This document shows positions 10,564-19,895 of a DNA stretch of 42,158 nt, one piece after another. Position numbers and translations under genes: made by a program. Each line of letters begins with the position of its first letter. Positions within the stretch are counted from its first letter, which is position 1. The DNA lies in NCBI RefSeq assembly GCF_000768695.1, contig NZ_AVPL01000029.1:1-42158 (forward strand), in the 5' to 3' direction. The stretch comes from Knoellia aerolata DSM 18566 (GTDB taxonomy: Bacteria; Actinomycetota; Actinomycetes; Actinomycetales; Dermatophilaceae). Below the pieces are notes generated by a model. The model made no database searches. It was not told where the DNA came from and saw only the letters and a program-made list of their open reading frames with translations.

Positions 10564-10833
10564 TCAGCTCTCGTCGTCCCTCGCCGACCCGTCCGCCGCG
10601 TCGCCGTCACCCGGTCCGTCGTCCGCGACGTCGCCACTGACCCCGGAGGTGTCGGAGTCGCGGTCGCCCTCGTCACCCTCGACGACGGCAGGGCGGGCGA
10701 CGTCCGACTCGGGGTCCACGGCGTAGTCGCCGCGCACGTCCTCCCACGTGTCGAGCTTGTCCTCGTCGAGGTCGAGACGGACCTCGTCCCGCACCGCGTC
10801 GCCCTTGTCGCCGCTGCCGAAGGTCTCACTCAT
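10564..10833 (-). CDS. Small acidic hypothetical protein
   Basis: The 89-residue protein is extremely acidic (Asp/Glu-rich) with repeated short DGD, DSD and DDG runs in its second half, and no hydrophobic segment; it is probably disordered. I do not recognise its function. The ATG at 10833 follows a CGGAGCG element; an upstream GTG at 10854 in the same frame is the alternative start. It is convergent with the protease gene and divergent from ahcY. The GC-rich Asp/Gly codon composition means it could in principle be a spurious frame, but the clean start context argues for a gene. Confidence 0.6.
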   Translation of the reverse strand: MSETFGSGDKGDAVRDEVRLDLDEDKLDTWEDVRGDYAVDPESDVARPAVVEGDEGDRDSDTSGVSGDVADDGPGDGDAADGSARDDES

Positions 10834-10880
10834 CGCGTGCGCTCCGCTCGTCACCGCACGGGCCGGCCCCGCACTCGTCC

Positions 10881-10887
10881 ATGTCTA
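10881..10887 (-). promoter_or_regulatory. Candidate -10 TAGACAT for the acidic protein
   Basis: On the minus strand TAGACAT lies about 47 bases before the ATG at 10833. It falls inside the upstream part of the divergent ahcY promoter, so the two promoters overlap. Confidence 0.35.
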
Positions 10888-10901
10888 CCGCGTCGAGTCG
10901 G

Positions 10902-10907
10902 TACGAT
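10902..10907 (+). promoter_or_regulatory. -10 box TACGAT of ahcY
   Basis: TACGAT lies 95 bases before the ahcY start codon. Transcription would begin near 10914, right at the foot of the predicted four-way-junction leader (10916-10966). No strong -35 box is visible. Confidence 0.5.
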
Positions 10908-10915
10908 GGAGGCTG

Positions 10916-10966
10916 CCGGCGCGGGTGATGCCCCGTTCTCGTGAACGCCCAGATGGGCTGCGCCGG
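10916..10966 (+). promoter_or_regulatory. Predicted four-way-junction RNA leader of ahcY
   Basis: CCGGCGC (10916-10922) pairs with GCGCCGG (10960-10966). Between them sit three adjacent hairpins with almost no unpaired bases: GGG-TGATG-CCC (10923-10933), CGTTC-TCGT-GAACG (10934-10947) and CCC-AGAT-GGG (10948-10957). The structure lies between the inferred transcription start and the AGGGAAGAG ribosome site. I see none of the conserved nucleotides of the known SAH riboswitch. Whether it is regulatory is inference. Confidence 0.45.
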
Positions 10967-11002
10967 GTCTGACAACCACATTCGACAGGGAAGAGATTTC
11001 GC

Positions 11003-12439
<1,437 letters not shown>

Positions 12440-12464
12440 GTTCTCGGCTCACGCAGAACGATCA

Positions 12465-12506
12465 GGCCGGGTATGCCGGGGACGCGAGTTCCCGGCATAC
12501 CCGGCC
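12465..12506 (+). terminator. Rho-independent-type hairpin after ahcY
   Basis: A perfect 16-bp stem (12465-12480 with 12491-12506) encloses a 10-nt loop, 25 bp after the ahcY stop, followed by a weak T-containing stretch. The stem consists of the over-represented word GTATGCC and its reverse complement GGCATAC extended by GGG/CCC. Confidence 0.75.
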
Positions 12507-12523
12507 TTCGTCGTGCCCACGCT

Positions 12524-12529
12524 TAGGCT
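12524..12529 (+). promoter_or_regulatory. -10 box TAGGCT of the cold-shock/DUF1294 gene
   Basis: TAGGCT sits 39 bases before the GTG start, just after the ahcY terminator, giving a short leader that contains an AGGAGG ribosome site. Confidence 0.5.
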
Positions 12530-12567
12530 GTCCCAGCTGGGCGACATCCGAGCGAGGAGGGTTCGCG

Positions 12568-13170
12568 GTGACGTCGGAGGACGCGGCCGGGCGGCAGCGG
12601 GGTGTGCTGGGGGACTGGAACGACGACCGGGGCTTCGGCTTCATCACGCCGGCTTCCGGAGGGTCGCGCGTGTTCGCCCACGTCAATGCGTTCCCGCGTG
12701 GCCGACGTCCGGTGCCCGGCAACGAGGTCACCTACGTCCAGGTGCGAGACGTGCGTGACCGGACGCGCGCGGCGGAGGTGCGATACGTGGGCGGGGCAAG
12801 CGCCTCCCGATCCGTCGGCAAGGGGACGTGGTCGGCGGTCGCCATTGCCGCGGCCTTCTTCGTCCTCCTGACGACTCTGCTGCTGCTGGACGAAGTGCCA
12901 GTCTGGCTGGTGGGCATCTACGGCCTGTTGAGCGCAGTCGCGGTGGTGATGTACGGCTCCGACAAGTCCGCGGCGACCGTGGGCAAATGGCGCACCCCGG
13001 AGTCCTCGCTGCATACGATCGCGCTGCTCGGTGGCTGGCCCGGTGCGCTCGTCGCTCAGCAGGTGTTCCGGCACAAGACAAGCAAGCAGCCGTTCCGCAG
13101 CATCTTCTGGGTCACCGTCCTCGCCAACTGCGTGGCACTCGGGTGGTTCTTCTTACGACTGCCCCAATAA
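12568..13170 (+). CDS. Cold-shock domain fused to DUF1294 membrane domain
   Basis: The 200-residue protein begins with a cold-shock fold (residues about 10-70): GVLGDWNDDRGFGFITP contains the RNP1-like aromatic motif and VFAHVNAF the RNP2-like one. Residues 90-195 form the DUF1294 membrane part with about three to four hydrophobic segments and the signature YGSDKSAA......R.PE..LH...LLGGWPGA..AQ....K..K..F. The cold-shock domain presumably binds RNA or single-stranded DNA at the membrane; the role of DUF1294 is unknown. The GTG start has AGGAGG seven bases upstream. This is a known domain pairing in bacteria. It is the last conserved gene before the variable region. Confidence 0.85.
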   Translation: MTSEDAAGRQRGVLGDWNDDRGFGFITPASGGSRVFAHVNAFPRGRRPVPGNEVTYVQVRDVRDRTRAAEVRYVGGASASRSVGKGTWSAVAIAAAFFVLLTTLLLLDEVPVWLVGIYGLLSAVAVVMYGSDKSAATVGKWRTPESSLHTIALLGGWPGALVAQQVFRHKTSKQPFRSIFWVTVLANCVALGWFFLRLPQ

Positions 13171-13572
13171 CGGACTGATGGACTGGGATACGTGGCCGGA
13201 TCAACACGCCCGCGTCGACCGTTGAATCGGCACCGACGTTTACGCCTCCAGGGGCCGCGAGCCGCTTCCAGCTCGTCGATTAATCGCCAAGCCGGGTGTC
13301 GTGTCCGATATGTGCGTTCGCCCAGATGTGAACGTCCGCGCGGTGCGGACGTACCGCGCAAGCTGACCTGGGAGCACACGCCAGTGGCGAGTCCACGGAT
13401 GGCGTTGCGGCCCATCGTCACGGACGGAAACGAAGACCAGCGAGAGGCGCCCTCTCGGCGGGGTGGTGTTCGTCGATGCGCGTCGACCGGACCTCCAGCC
13501 AGAGGCTCGTGGAGCCGGTCCACCCCGCCAAGGCAGGGCACCCCGTAGGGCTCAAGCAGGCTCCGCTCCGGC
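13171..13572. other. 402-bp gap at the left edge of the variable region
   Basis: I see no gene, tRNA or transposase remnant; the open frames here have no recognisable protein character. The only clear structure is a pair of overlapping, mutually exclusive inverted repeats at 13332-13359. It separates the conserved cold-shock/DUF1294 gene from the acyltransferase and may hold the end of the leftward glycan operon's transcript. Confidence 0.6.
13332..13359. repeat. Two mutually exclusive inverted repeats
   Basis: ACGTCCGC (13332-13339) pairs with GCGGACGT (13345-13352). Alternatively GCGCGGT (13338-13344) pairs with ACCGCGC (13353-13359). The two helices share bases and cannot form together. 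Confidence 0.5.
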
Positions 13573-14772
13573 TCAGGATCGGCGACGACTCCGGGACGCT
13601 GAACCGTAAGCACCGGAACCTGGGTTGGTCACTTCATCGTGCTCTGAGCCAGAGAGGTGAGCGCGACGCCAGACCTCAGGAAAGAGTGACCTGAAGCGGC
13701 GACCATTGCCGTCGGGAGTGCCTTTATGCACGGAGGGGTTGGCTCGGACGGGCAACTCGGCAGTCTTTCCTCCCAACAACGGTTCCGCATTCGCCAAGAA
13801 GTGGCGCTCAACGAGTACCCACGACACGGCCGCGATGACTGAGCTTAAGGCCCAGGTGGCGAAAAGGCGCTGCGGTAGCTCAAGCGACAGTACGACCGCA
13901 ATGGCGAAGGGGTGCCAGAGATACATGGCGTAGGACAACCGTCCAGTCCATCGCAGCGGTGGGGACGACAACACGACGGAAAGTGGGCCCGCGTGCGGTT
14001 GAATCAGTCGCGCGATGAGCACTGCGGTCGCCAGCGACACGACTGGAATAACCAGGAGAGATGCAGATCTGCTTGTCCACACAAAAGGCGTAGACAACGC
14101 CACCACGGCCCCTGCCGTGAGGACTCTACCCGGCATGCCAATTGGTAGCGCCCAGCCGTGAGAGATCGCCAAAGCGAGGGCGCAGCCGACAAGGACGGCG
14201 TCGATGCGGGTAAAAGGGCTGAACCACGCAAGGTTGGTGAGACCTGCGAAGTACAGCGCTGCCCGCGCCAGCGCCGAGGCGCCTGCGACCGCGAGCACGG
14301 TTTTGATGGCTCGGGGGCGGCGCCATACAAAAGGGAGGATAAGGGGCCAGAGAAGGTAGAACTGTTCTTCCAGTGCGAGCGACCAAGTGTGATCCAAGCT
14401 CGAGGAGATGCTCATAGATGCAGCGATGTTAGTCCCGTAAAGGCCTGCTAGAAGCACCGGAACTAGAGACTGACCGGAAACAAACCGGGAGGCGCTTTCG
14501 AACGTTAACAGCAGAAACAAGGCAGGTAAGAGCCGTCTAGCGCGTCTCAGGTAGAAGACGCGAAGCTGTTTGGCCCGGGGATCAGATCTGGAGCGCAGGA
14601 GGATCCTCGTAATGAGGAAACCAGACAGCACGAAGAAGATCGTGACTCCGGCCGCCCCCAGGCTTTGGGCCTGTGGAACGGCTGCATGGGCCGTGAGCAC
14701 AAAGAGGATGGCGCACCCTCGAAGCCCGTCTAGGGAGGAATTTCTCCCGGGCGCCTGCGTCTGCTTCGTCAT
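13573..14772 (-). CDS. Acyltransferase 3 family membrane protein (OafA/YrhL-like)
   Basis: The 399-residue polytopic membrane enzyme opens with SLDGLRGCAILFVLTAHA, the family's first helix with the catalytic-type His, followed by GVTIFFVLSGFLITRIL and an RRARRLLPALFLLL block. About ten hydrophobic segments follow, and SYAMYLWHPFAIAV near the end is typical. Such enzymes transfer acetyl or succinyl groups to sugars of surface polysaccharides. The C-terminal 70 residues are hydrophilic and probably cytoplasmic. A 205-bp gap separates it from the upstream glycosyltransferase, so it may have its own promoter; the AT-rich stretch ATACATAACT at about 14841-14850 (minus strand) is a candidate. Confidence 0.88.
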   Translation of the reverse strand: MTKQTQAPGRNSSLDGLRGCAILFVLTAHAAVPQAQSLGAAGVTIFFVLSGFLITRILLRSRSDPRAKQLRVFYLRRARRLLPALFLLLTFESASRFVSGQSLVPVLLAGLYGTNIAASMSISSSLDHTWSLALEEQFYLLWPLILPFVWRRPRAIKTVLAVAGASALARAALYFAGLTNLAWFSPFTRIDAVLVGCALALAISHGWALPIGMPGRVLTAGAVVALSTPFVWTSRSASLLVIPVVSLATAVLIARLIQPHAGPLSVVLSSPPLRWTGRLSYAMYLWHPFAIAVVLSLELPQRLFATWALSSVIAAVSWVLVERHFLANAEPLLGGKTAELPVRANPSVHKGTPDGNGRRFRSLFPEVWRRAHLSGSEHDEVTNPGSGAYGSASRSRRRS

Positions 14773-14977
14773 GCTCCGAGTCTGCAGGTCGCGGACATCC
14801 GACGTGGCAGTTCGCTATTTCCCACCCAGCCCTCGCCAAAGTTATGTATCGCACCGGCCAACAGGCACGCCCAAGCGTGAAATGCTGGGGTCACGCCGCT
14901 GCTGAGGGATTACGCGTGCACTAGCACACTGCGTCGCAGCACCCAACTCTTCGACACAGCGTTGACGTGGCATCGCT

Positions 14978-15982
14978 CTACTCGGGGCGGTACTTCAGCA
15001 GTTGCCTAGCCTGGATGACGCGGGTTGCGCCTCGACCCAGAACCGTCGCCACTGGCAGGCTGGCAAGTCTGCGAAGTAGGGCATCTCGTGGGTGCGGGTT
15101 GGCTCCGTGCTCCGACGGGACATCCAGAGCACGAATCAACATGGCCCCGTCTCCGGCGCTAAGAGCGTTCCAGACTAACGCGTCGCGAGTGGTCTCAGCG
15201 CCAGCGCGGCGCCGTTCTAGTGGCAGCCCAGCGAGCTCGACGGCATTGTCAACGAGGCGCAATTGGTCCATGATGCGACGTTCGGCCGCCGCAGGACCTT
15301 GCTGGGTGGCTGACCCCGGAAGCCGTCGGTAGGTGGCCAGAGAGCGATCGACCAACCCGAATGGCCCGAATGTCGTTGCATGCAAAAACAATGGCCAGTC
15401 CTCAATTTGGTATCGACCTCGCGCTAGAGTGGAAGAGGGGTAACTTGTTGCCGCCTCGGCGCGAATCATGAGCGAGCACGTTTGGACGGTATTGCGAATA
15501 AGTAGGTCGTCAAAAGTGGTCTCGGCGGGTCGCTCGATGTGCTTCGTCCAGTAGTCGCGCATGACATACCATCGATGTCGCACAGGAATGATGTGGTCCA
15601 CGTCGCTGTGGACTCCGACGTGATGCGGATGACGCGCAAGGTGGTTCGCCTGAACGGTCAGTTTGTCCGTCGCCTGCCAGTAGTCGTCCCCCTCGCAGTA
15701 CGCCACCAAATCGCCAGAGGCAGCGTCAAGGAGTCGGCGGTGGTTCGCATGCATCCCTACGTTGGTGTCCGACGTGAGAACGTGAACGGTGTTCGGATTC
15801 AGTGCGGCATACCGTTTCACCGTGGCGAGAGTGTCGTCTGAGGAATGATCTTCTCCGACGAGGACCTCCACTTGACCCGCGTAGTCCTGCGCGAGGATGC
15901 CCTCTAGGCACTGGGCTATGTAGGGGCCATGGTTGTAGGCGAGGACGACGACACTGATCCGCGGCAGACGTTCGGCAGTCAT
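14978..15982 (-). CDS. Family 2 glycosyltransferase
   Basis: The 334-residue cytoplasmic GT-A fold enzyme has RISVVVLAYNHGPYIAQCLEGI at the N terminus, VLVGEDHSSDDT (first Asp pair), and the metal-binding YCEGDDYWQ segment around residue 97. The acceptor-side motif is GRYQIEDWPL. It should transfer a nucleotide-activated sugar to a growing glycan; the sugar is unknown. It overlaps the flippase gene by four bases (ATGA), so translation is coupled. Base composition is clearly less GC-rich than the flanking core genes. Confidence 0.88.
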   Translation of the reverse strand: MTAERLPRISVVVLAYNHGPYIAQCLEGILAQDYAGQVEVLVGEDHSSDDTLATVKRYAALNPNTVHVLTSDTNVGMHANHRRLLDAASGDLVAYCEGDDYWQATDKLTVQANHLARHPHHVGVHSDVDHIIPVRHRWYVMRDYWTKHIERPAETTFDDLLIRNTVQTCSLMIRAEAATSYPSSTLARGRYQIEDWPLFLHATTFGPFGLVDRSLATYRRLPGSATQQGPAAAERRIMDQLRLVDNAVELAGLPLERRRAGAETTRDALVWNALSAGDGAMLIRALDVPSEHGANPHPRDALLRRLASLPVATVLGRGATRVIQARQLLKYRPE

Positions 15983-17457
15983 ATTGCCGGTCCGCTCGGG
16001 GGCGGGTTACTCACGGGGCGCAAAAGAATAAGGAGGTCGGTGACGGCGCGGACCCTCAACGACGCTGCCAGCATGAGGTAGGCCACCCCGGAAAGCGGTA
16101 CAACGACTATCAACCGGATCCAAGGCTCAGTGTCTAGAGCTGACGAAGCTGCCGAGGCGCCGAGCCCGACAATGCCGGCCAAGGCGAAAACAGGAGCGAC
16201 ACTGGACAGTTGTTCTCGCAGGCCCAGACCGACAGCCTTTTGAACTGTCCGTCCGTTGATCACCAGCGCGACAACGCCGAGACCGACCTGCGCCCACGCC
16301 ACCCCTTTCAGTCCGAAAGTCAGTCCCACGCCCAAGAGAGTCAATCCAGCGACCTTCTTGGCTAGGTCAATCCGAAACACCTGACGGTTTGCACCGGTGG
16401 CATACAGGACGCTGATGGACATCACGTGGAATGGCCAAAGGAGCCCGGCGGCGCACAGAATCGACAGAAGGGGGGCGGCTGGGGCCCACTGCTCGCCGAA
16501 GAACACCATAAGCACAGGCGAGGCAAGTGCGGCAAGGACGGCCATCGCCCAGGCGTTCAGCGCCGATACAGACCTAATCCCCGTGAGGAATCCGGCCCGA
16601 AGGAGGTCGGCACGGCCAGACGTCCGTGCGAACAAGGGAAGGGCGACGCGTCCGACGACCGCCGAGGTTGTCTCGGTCGTGAGCTGCTGGGTGCTGTCGG
16701 CGCGTTGGTACGTACCAAGGGCGGCGGTGCCGAACGCAACCCCCGTAATGAGGGTATGGAGACGTAGGTATCCGTGGTCGACGAGGTTCGCCGCGAGAAC
16801 CCATCGCCCCCGGCGGATGAGGGATGTGGTGTCGTTACGACTCCATTGCTTTCCCGGTCGCCAAGGTGAGACCAACAGCAAGAGGACTGCGGCCACCGTT
16901 GGCATCGCAACGGACTGAACGGCGAGCGCCCAGAGACCTCCCCCTTCCAATGCAACCCAGATCGAGACGGCCCCCGACAAAAGGGCGGCCACCAGACCTA
17001 TGACGAGGAGTCGACCGAACGCCAACGCGCGCACAAGCATGGTGGCGTGGACCTGGCCCACCGCTGTAGACAGGATGGTCAGGCACATGAAGGACGCCAC
17101 GGTGACAAGGTCCGGTCGATCGGCCAGCTGAGCGAGGGGGGAGGCAATGGCCACACCAATGCCGGTAAGCAGCAGACCTAGGACCACCGAGGTCCAGAAG
17201 GCACTGTCGACCTCCCCGACGGTCACGCCCTTCGCTTGCAGAAGCGCGGTGGTGAGCCCTGCGTCAGCCAGGACACACCCGACCAATACGTATACGGCCA
17301 AGAGCGCGATTGTGCCGAAGTCGGCCGGCGTAAGCAGTCGCGCCAAGATAAGCAGGACAAGGAACTGGACCCCCTGGCGCACCACGAGGTCGGCGCCGCT
17401 GCCCATGGTCGCGCGGAAGGCGCCACGCGCGGGATACGTGGCGTCAGGAAGTCTCAC
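15979..17457 (-). CDS. Wzx-like oligosaccharide flippase (polysaccharide transport MATE/MVF type)
   Basis: The 492-residue membrane protein has about 12-14 hydrophobic segments. The N-terminal SGADLVVRQGVQFLVLLILARLLTPADFG region is diagnostic of the polysaccharide-biosynthesis exporter group, as are YQRADSTQQL and the later paired helices. It should flip undecaprenyl-linked oligosaccharide across the cytoplasmic membrane. It is embedded in a chain of overlapping genes: four bases with the methyltransferase upstream and four with the glycosyltransferase downstream. Its presence argues for a Wzx/Wzy-type or protein-glycosylation route rather than an ABC-transporter route. Confidence 0.88.
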   Translation of the reverse strand: MRLPDATYPARGAFRATMGSGADLVVRQGVQFLVLLILARLLTPADFGTIALLAVYVLVGCVLADAGLTTALLQAKGVTVGEVDSAFWTSVVLGLLLTGIGVAIASPLAQLADRPDLVTVASFMCLTILSTAVGQVHATMLVRALAFGRLLVIGLVAALLSGAVSIWVALEGGGLWALAVQSVAMPTVAAVLLLLVSPWRPGKQWSRNDTTSLIRRGRWVLAANLVDHGYLRLHTLITGVAFGTAALGTYQRADSTQQLTTETTSAVVGRVALPLFARTSGRADLLRAGFLTGIRSVSALNAWAMAVLAALASPVLMVFFGEQWAPAAPLLSILCAAGLLWPFHVMSISVLYATGANRQVFRIDLAKKVAGLTLLGVGLTFGLKGVAWAQVGLGVVALVINGRTVQKAVGLGLREQLSSVAPVFALAGIVGLGASAASSALDTEPWIRLIVVVPLSGVAYLMLAASLRVRAVTDLLILLRPVSNPPPSGPAI

Positions 17458-18104
17458 TTCGTCGCTTCAAGGATGAGGTCTCCATGGAATGGGCGGCACT
17501 CGAGTCCGCGCAGGTCAGGTATGGCGCTCTCGTGCCGTGCTACGCGGGAGATCGACGTGAAGCCGGACCGCACGAGGGCAGCGGTTAGTTCGGACTCGTC
17601 CCAAACGTAGAGGTGTCCCCACAGGCGCATGCCCTCGTTGATCAGGTCGCAAGGGCTCTCAGGCAACCACCCCATGTCGGCCCACTCGCTGACCCGTCCG
17701 GACCGGTACTCCTCGACGAGGACAGACAGGTCTGGGGTGCTCACCCGAAAGACTCCACCTGGGCGCAGAAACCGGGCGCATTCTGCCAGCAGCCGCGCAG
17801 CCTGGTCCTTGCGAACGTGCTCAATGAAGTGCTCAGAGAAGACGAGATCTGCTGCCCCTGACGGGTAGGGGAGCGGCTGAAGGAGGTCAAATTTCACAAC
17901 CCCCGGCGGGCCGGCAATGTCGATGTTGGCCCATCCGTCAAGCAAGTTGCTGCCGCACCCGAGGTGGATCTTCGAAGCGGTGCGTGCACTCTTGGCCATC
18001 ATGGACGGGGCAAGTAGCGAACCGACGCGAACCGGGAGGGCCCTTGCCCGCCAGAGGAGCTGCTCGGCCGCATCCTGGCGCATTGTTGACGACAGCCGAC
18101 TCAC
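17454..18104 (-). CDS. Class I SAM-dependent methyltransferase
   Basis: The 216-residue protein contains HLGCGSNLLDGWANID (SAM-binding motif I, a variant common in glycan-locus methyltransferases), SEHFIEHV, and LRPGGVFRVSTPDL. It probably methylates a sugar or sugar nucleotide of the surface glycan. The GTG start at 18104 is chosen because it overlaps the preceding stop as GTGA and has GAGGAA upstream; a longer frame starting at 18167 would overlap the acetyltransferase by more than 60 bases. It overlaps the flippase gene by four bases. Confidence 0.82.
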   Translation of the reverse strand: MSRLSSTMRQDAAEQLLWRARALPVRVGSLLAPSMMAKSARTASKIHLGCGSNLLDGWANIDIAGPPGVVKFDLLQPLPYPSGAADLVFSEHFIEHVRKDQAARLLAECARFLRPGGVFRVSTPDLSVLVEEYRSGRVSEWADMGWLPESPCDLINEGMRLWGHLYVWDESELTAALVRSGFTSISRVARHESAIPDLRGLECRPFHGDLILEATK

Positions 18105-18745
18105 CGCTTCCTCACTGCCGGCACGCCTGCGACGAGCGCTCCCGGCTCGACTGGCTGAGTCACACACGAGCCCGCTGCAACCACCGCCCCTGCGCCAACA
18201 ACAAGCGGTTCATTGCCGGACCCGTTGATTATTACGGCACCCGTTCCGATGTAAGCGCCGTCCTCGATACGGACGTTTCCGGACACGTGAACCCCCGGTG
18301 CAGTGGTCACGAAGTCCCCAAGCACGGCGTCATGGCCAATCGTTGTGCCAAGGTTGAGGTGAACATACTCGCCGATCTTGATATCTGTCGTGATGATTAC
18401 GCCGGCGCACAGCACGGAGCCTGTCCCAATTTCGTTGTGGCCCTCGAGGTCGATTCTGGGATGGATGAGGGTGACAGGTAATAGTCCGAGGCTGATGCAT
18501 GCAGCCGTTCCGACGCGTCGGTCGGTGGGATCACCCATGGCTACGACGAATGACGCTCCAGCCATGACGTCCTCGAGAAGCACGATGTCGGGCCCTCTCC
18601 AGTCCGGCGGAGAGTACCTAGGGTCGGTGATGGCGAACACGACTTCGGCGTCGGGAACGGCGGCCCCCGCTAGCCAAGCAACCTCTCGTCCGAAGCCACC
18701 CACACCCAGCACGACCAGTTGGTTAACGACGTCCTCAAACGGCAT
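18101..18745 (-). CDS. PglD/NeuD-like sugar O/N-acetyltransferase
   Basis: The 214-residue protein has an N-terminal Rossmann-like sugar-nucleotide binding part (LVVLGVGGFGREVAWLAG) and a C-terminal left-handed beta-helix made of hexapeptide repeats (for example IGTGSVLCAGVIITTDIKIGEYVHLNLG, split over coils). The His in TIGHDAVLGD matches the catalytic His of PglD. It likely acetylates an amino sugar made by the adjacent aminotransferase, as in bacillosamine-type pathways. The ATG at 18745 is inside the end of the aminotransferase gene (11-bp overlap). Confidence 0.85.
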   Translation of the reverse strand: MPFEDVVNQLVVLGVGGFGREVAWLAGAAVPDAEVVFAITDPRYSPPDWRGPDIVLLEDVMAGASFVVAMGDPTDRRVGTAACISLGLLPVTLIHPRIDLEGHNEIGTGSVLCAGVIITTDIKIGEYVHLNLGTTIGHDAVLGDFVTTAPGVHVSGNVRIEDGAYIGTGAVIINGSGNEPLVVGAGAVVAAGSCVTQPVEPGALVAGVPAVRKR

Positions 18746-19886
18746 TGATGGCCTCCTCGATCGCGTTCGTAACACGATCGACCTCTCGAGCAGCGATGGA
18801 AGGGCCTCCTGGCAAGACGAGCACACGATCGGCTATGTGCTCGGTAACCGGTAGGGGGACCCGGAGGGCGCTGCTGGCATAAACGGGCATGCGGTGGACG
18901 CCGGGCCAGAAATACCGTCGCGCAAGCACGCCGCGGGAGTGCAGTGCACTGAGAATTCTGTCTCGAACCTCGGCTCCGGCGTCTACCACGCCCACGACGT
19001 ATTGAAAGTTGTTGCGCTCTGCGAGATCGGGCACGACGAGTGACACCCCTGCAACCTTGTCCAGAGCTGCGGCGTATGCGTCGTGCGTCCGAGCATTCCC
19101 AATCTTGATGTCCTCGAGGACCGTCAGATTGGTCATTCCCATAGCTGCGGAGATCTCGGTCATTTTTCCGTTGGTGCCCGCATACACGACATTGTCGTAG
19201 CCTGCGAAACCGAAGTTCCGCATCAGTCGTGCGCGGGCCGCAAGGTCGTCGTCGTTCGTGACGATCGCCCCGCCTTCGAAGGTGTTAAAGAACTTCGTTG
19301 CATGGAAACTGAAGACCTCGGCTCGCCCGAATCCCCCTATGGTGTGCCCGCCGTACGTGCAATCGAAGGCATGAGCTGCATCGAACATGAGAGCGAGTCC
19401 GTGGCGGTCCGCGATATTCTGAAGCTTCTCGATGGGTGATGCGCGACCCCAAGTGTGAACCCCGATAATTCCCGTGGTCTCCGGCGATATCGCCGCCTCG
19501 ACCGACTGGGGATCAAGACAATGCGTCGCCTCGTCGATGTCAGCGAATACTGGCGTAACTCCCTGCCAGGACAGTGCGTGGGCGGTTGCGACAAATGTAA
19601 AGCTGGGGACGATGACCTCGCCGGTAAGCCCTAGGGCGCGAACCGCGATCTCAAGCGCCACTGTGCCGTTGCTCATCGCCACGCAGTTCCGTACGCCCAC
19701 CCTGTTGGCGATGGCCGTCTCGAGCTCGTGGACGATGGGGCCGTCATTGGTCAGCCAGTTGGTGGCATAGATTCGGTCGACGTACGAGTCGAAAACGTCG
19801 CGTGGGCCTAGATTGGGACGGCCAACGTGCAGGCGCTCGACCGATGGTCCGGTCACGCTGTCGGGGTCTGGGCGTGGTGTCGACAC
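18735..19886 (-). CDS. DegT/DnrJ/EryC1/StrS-family sugar aminotransferase
   Basis: This PLP enzyme (383 residues, usual length) carries the Schiff-base lysine at about residue 198 in FHATKFFNTFEGG. It also has the cofactor-binding Asp-Ala-Ala-His stretch MFDAAHAFD and the N-terminal NWLTNDGP motif. It converts a keto sugar nucleotide to an amino sugar, with glutamate as the usual donor. With the PglD-like enzyme next door it forms an amino-acetamido sugar pair, but the required dehydratase (PglF-like) is not in the window. It lies nine bases after the upstream glycosyltransferase gene in the same operon. Confidence 0.9.
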   Translation of the reverse strand: MSTPRPDPDSVTGPSVERLHVGRPNLGPRDVFDSYVDRIYATNWLTNDGPIVHELETAIANRVGVRNCVAMSNGTVALEIAVRALGLTGEVIVPSFTFVATAHALSWQGVTPVFADIDEATHCLDPQSVEAAISPETTGIIGVHTWGRASPIEKLQNIADRHGLALMFDAAHAFDCTYGGHTIGGFGRAEVFSFHATKFFNTFEGGAIVTNDDDLAARARLMRNFGFAGYDNVVYAGTNGKMTEISAAMGMTNLTVLEDIKIGNARTHDAYAAALDKVAGVSLVVPDLAERNNFQYVVGVVDAGAEVRDRILSALHSRGVLARRYFWPGVHRMPVYASSALRVPLPVTEHIADRVLVLPGGPSIAAREVDRVTNAIEEAINAV

Positions 19887-19895
19887 CAGCCGACC

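Noticed and set aside
10916-11002. Known SAH or SAM riboswitch before ahcY
   Set aside because: A structured leader is present, but I could not place the conserved aptamer nucleotides of the known SAH class or the actinobacterial SAM-IV class.
13056-13613. A 185-codon leftward frame between the DUF1294 gene and the acyltransferase
   Set aside because: It overlaps the end of the DUF1294 gene, is low-complexity Arg/Pro/Ser-rich, and has no recognisable motif or ribosome site.
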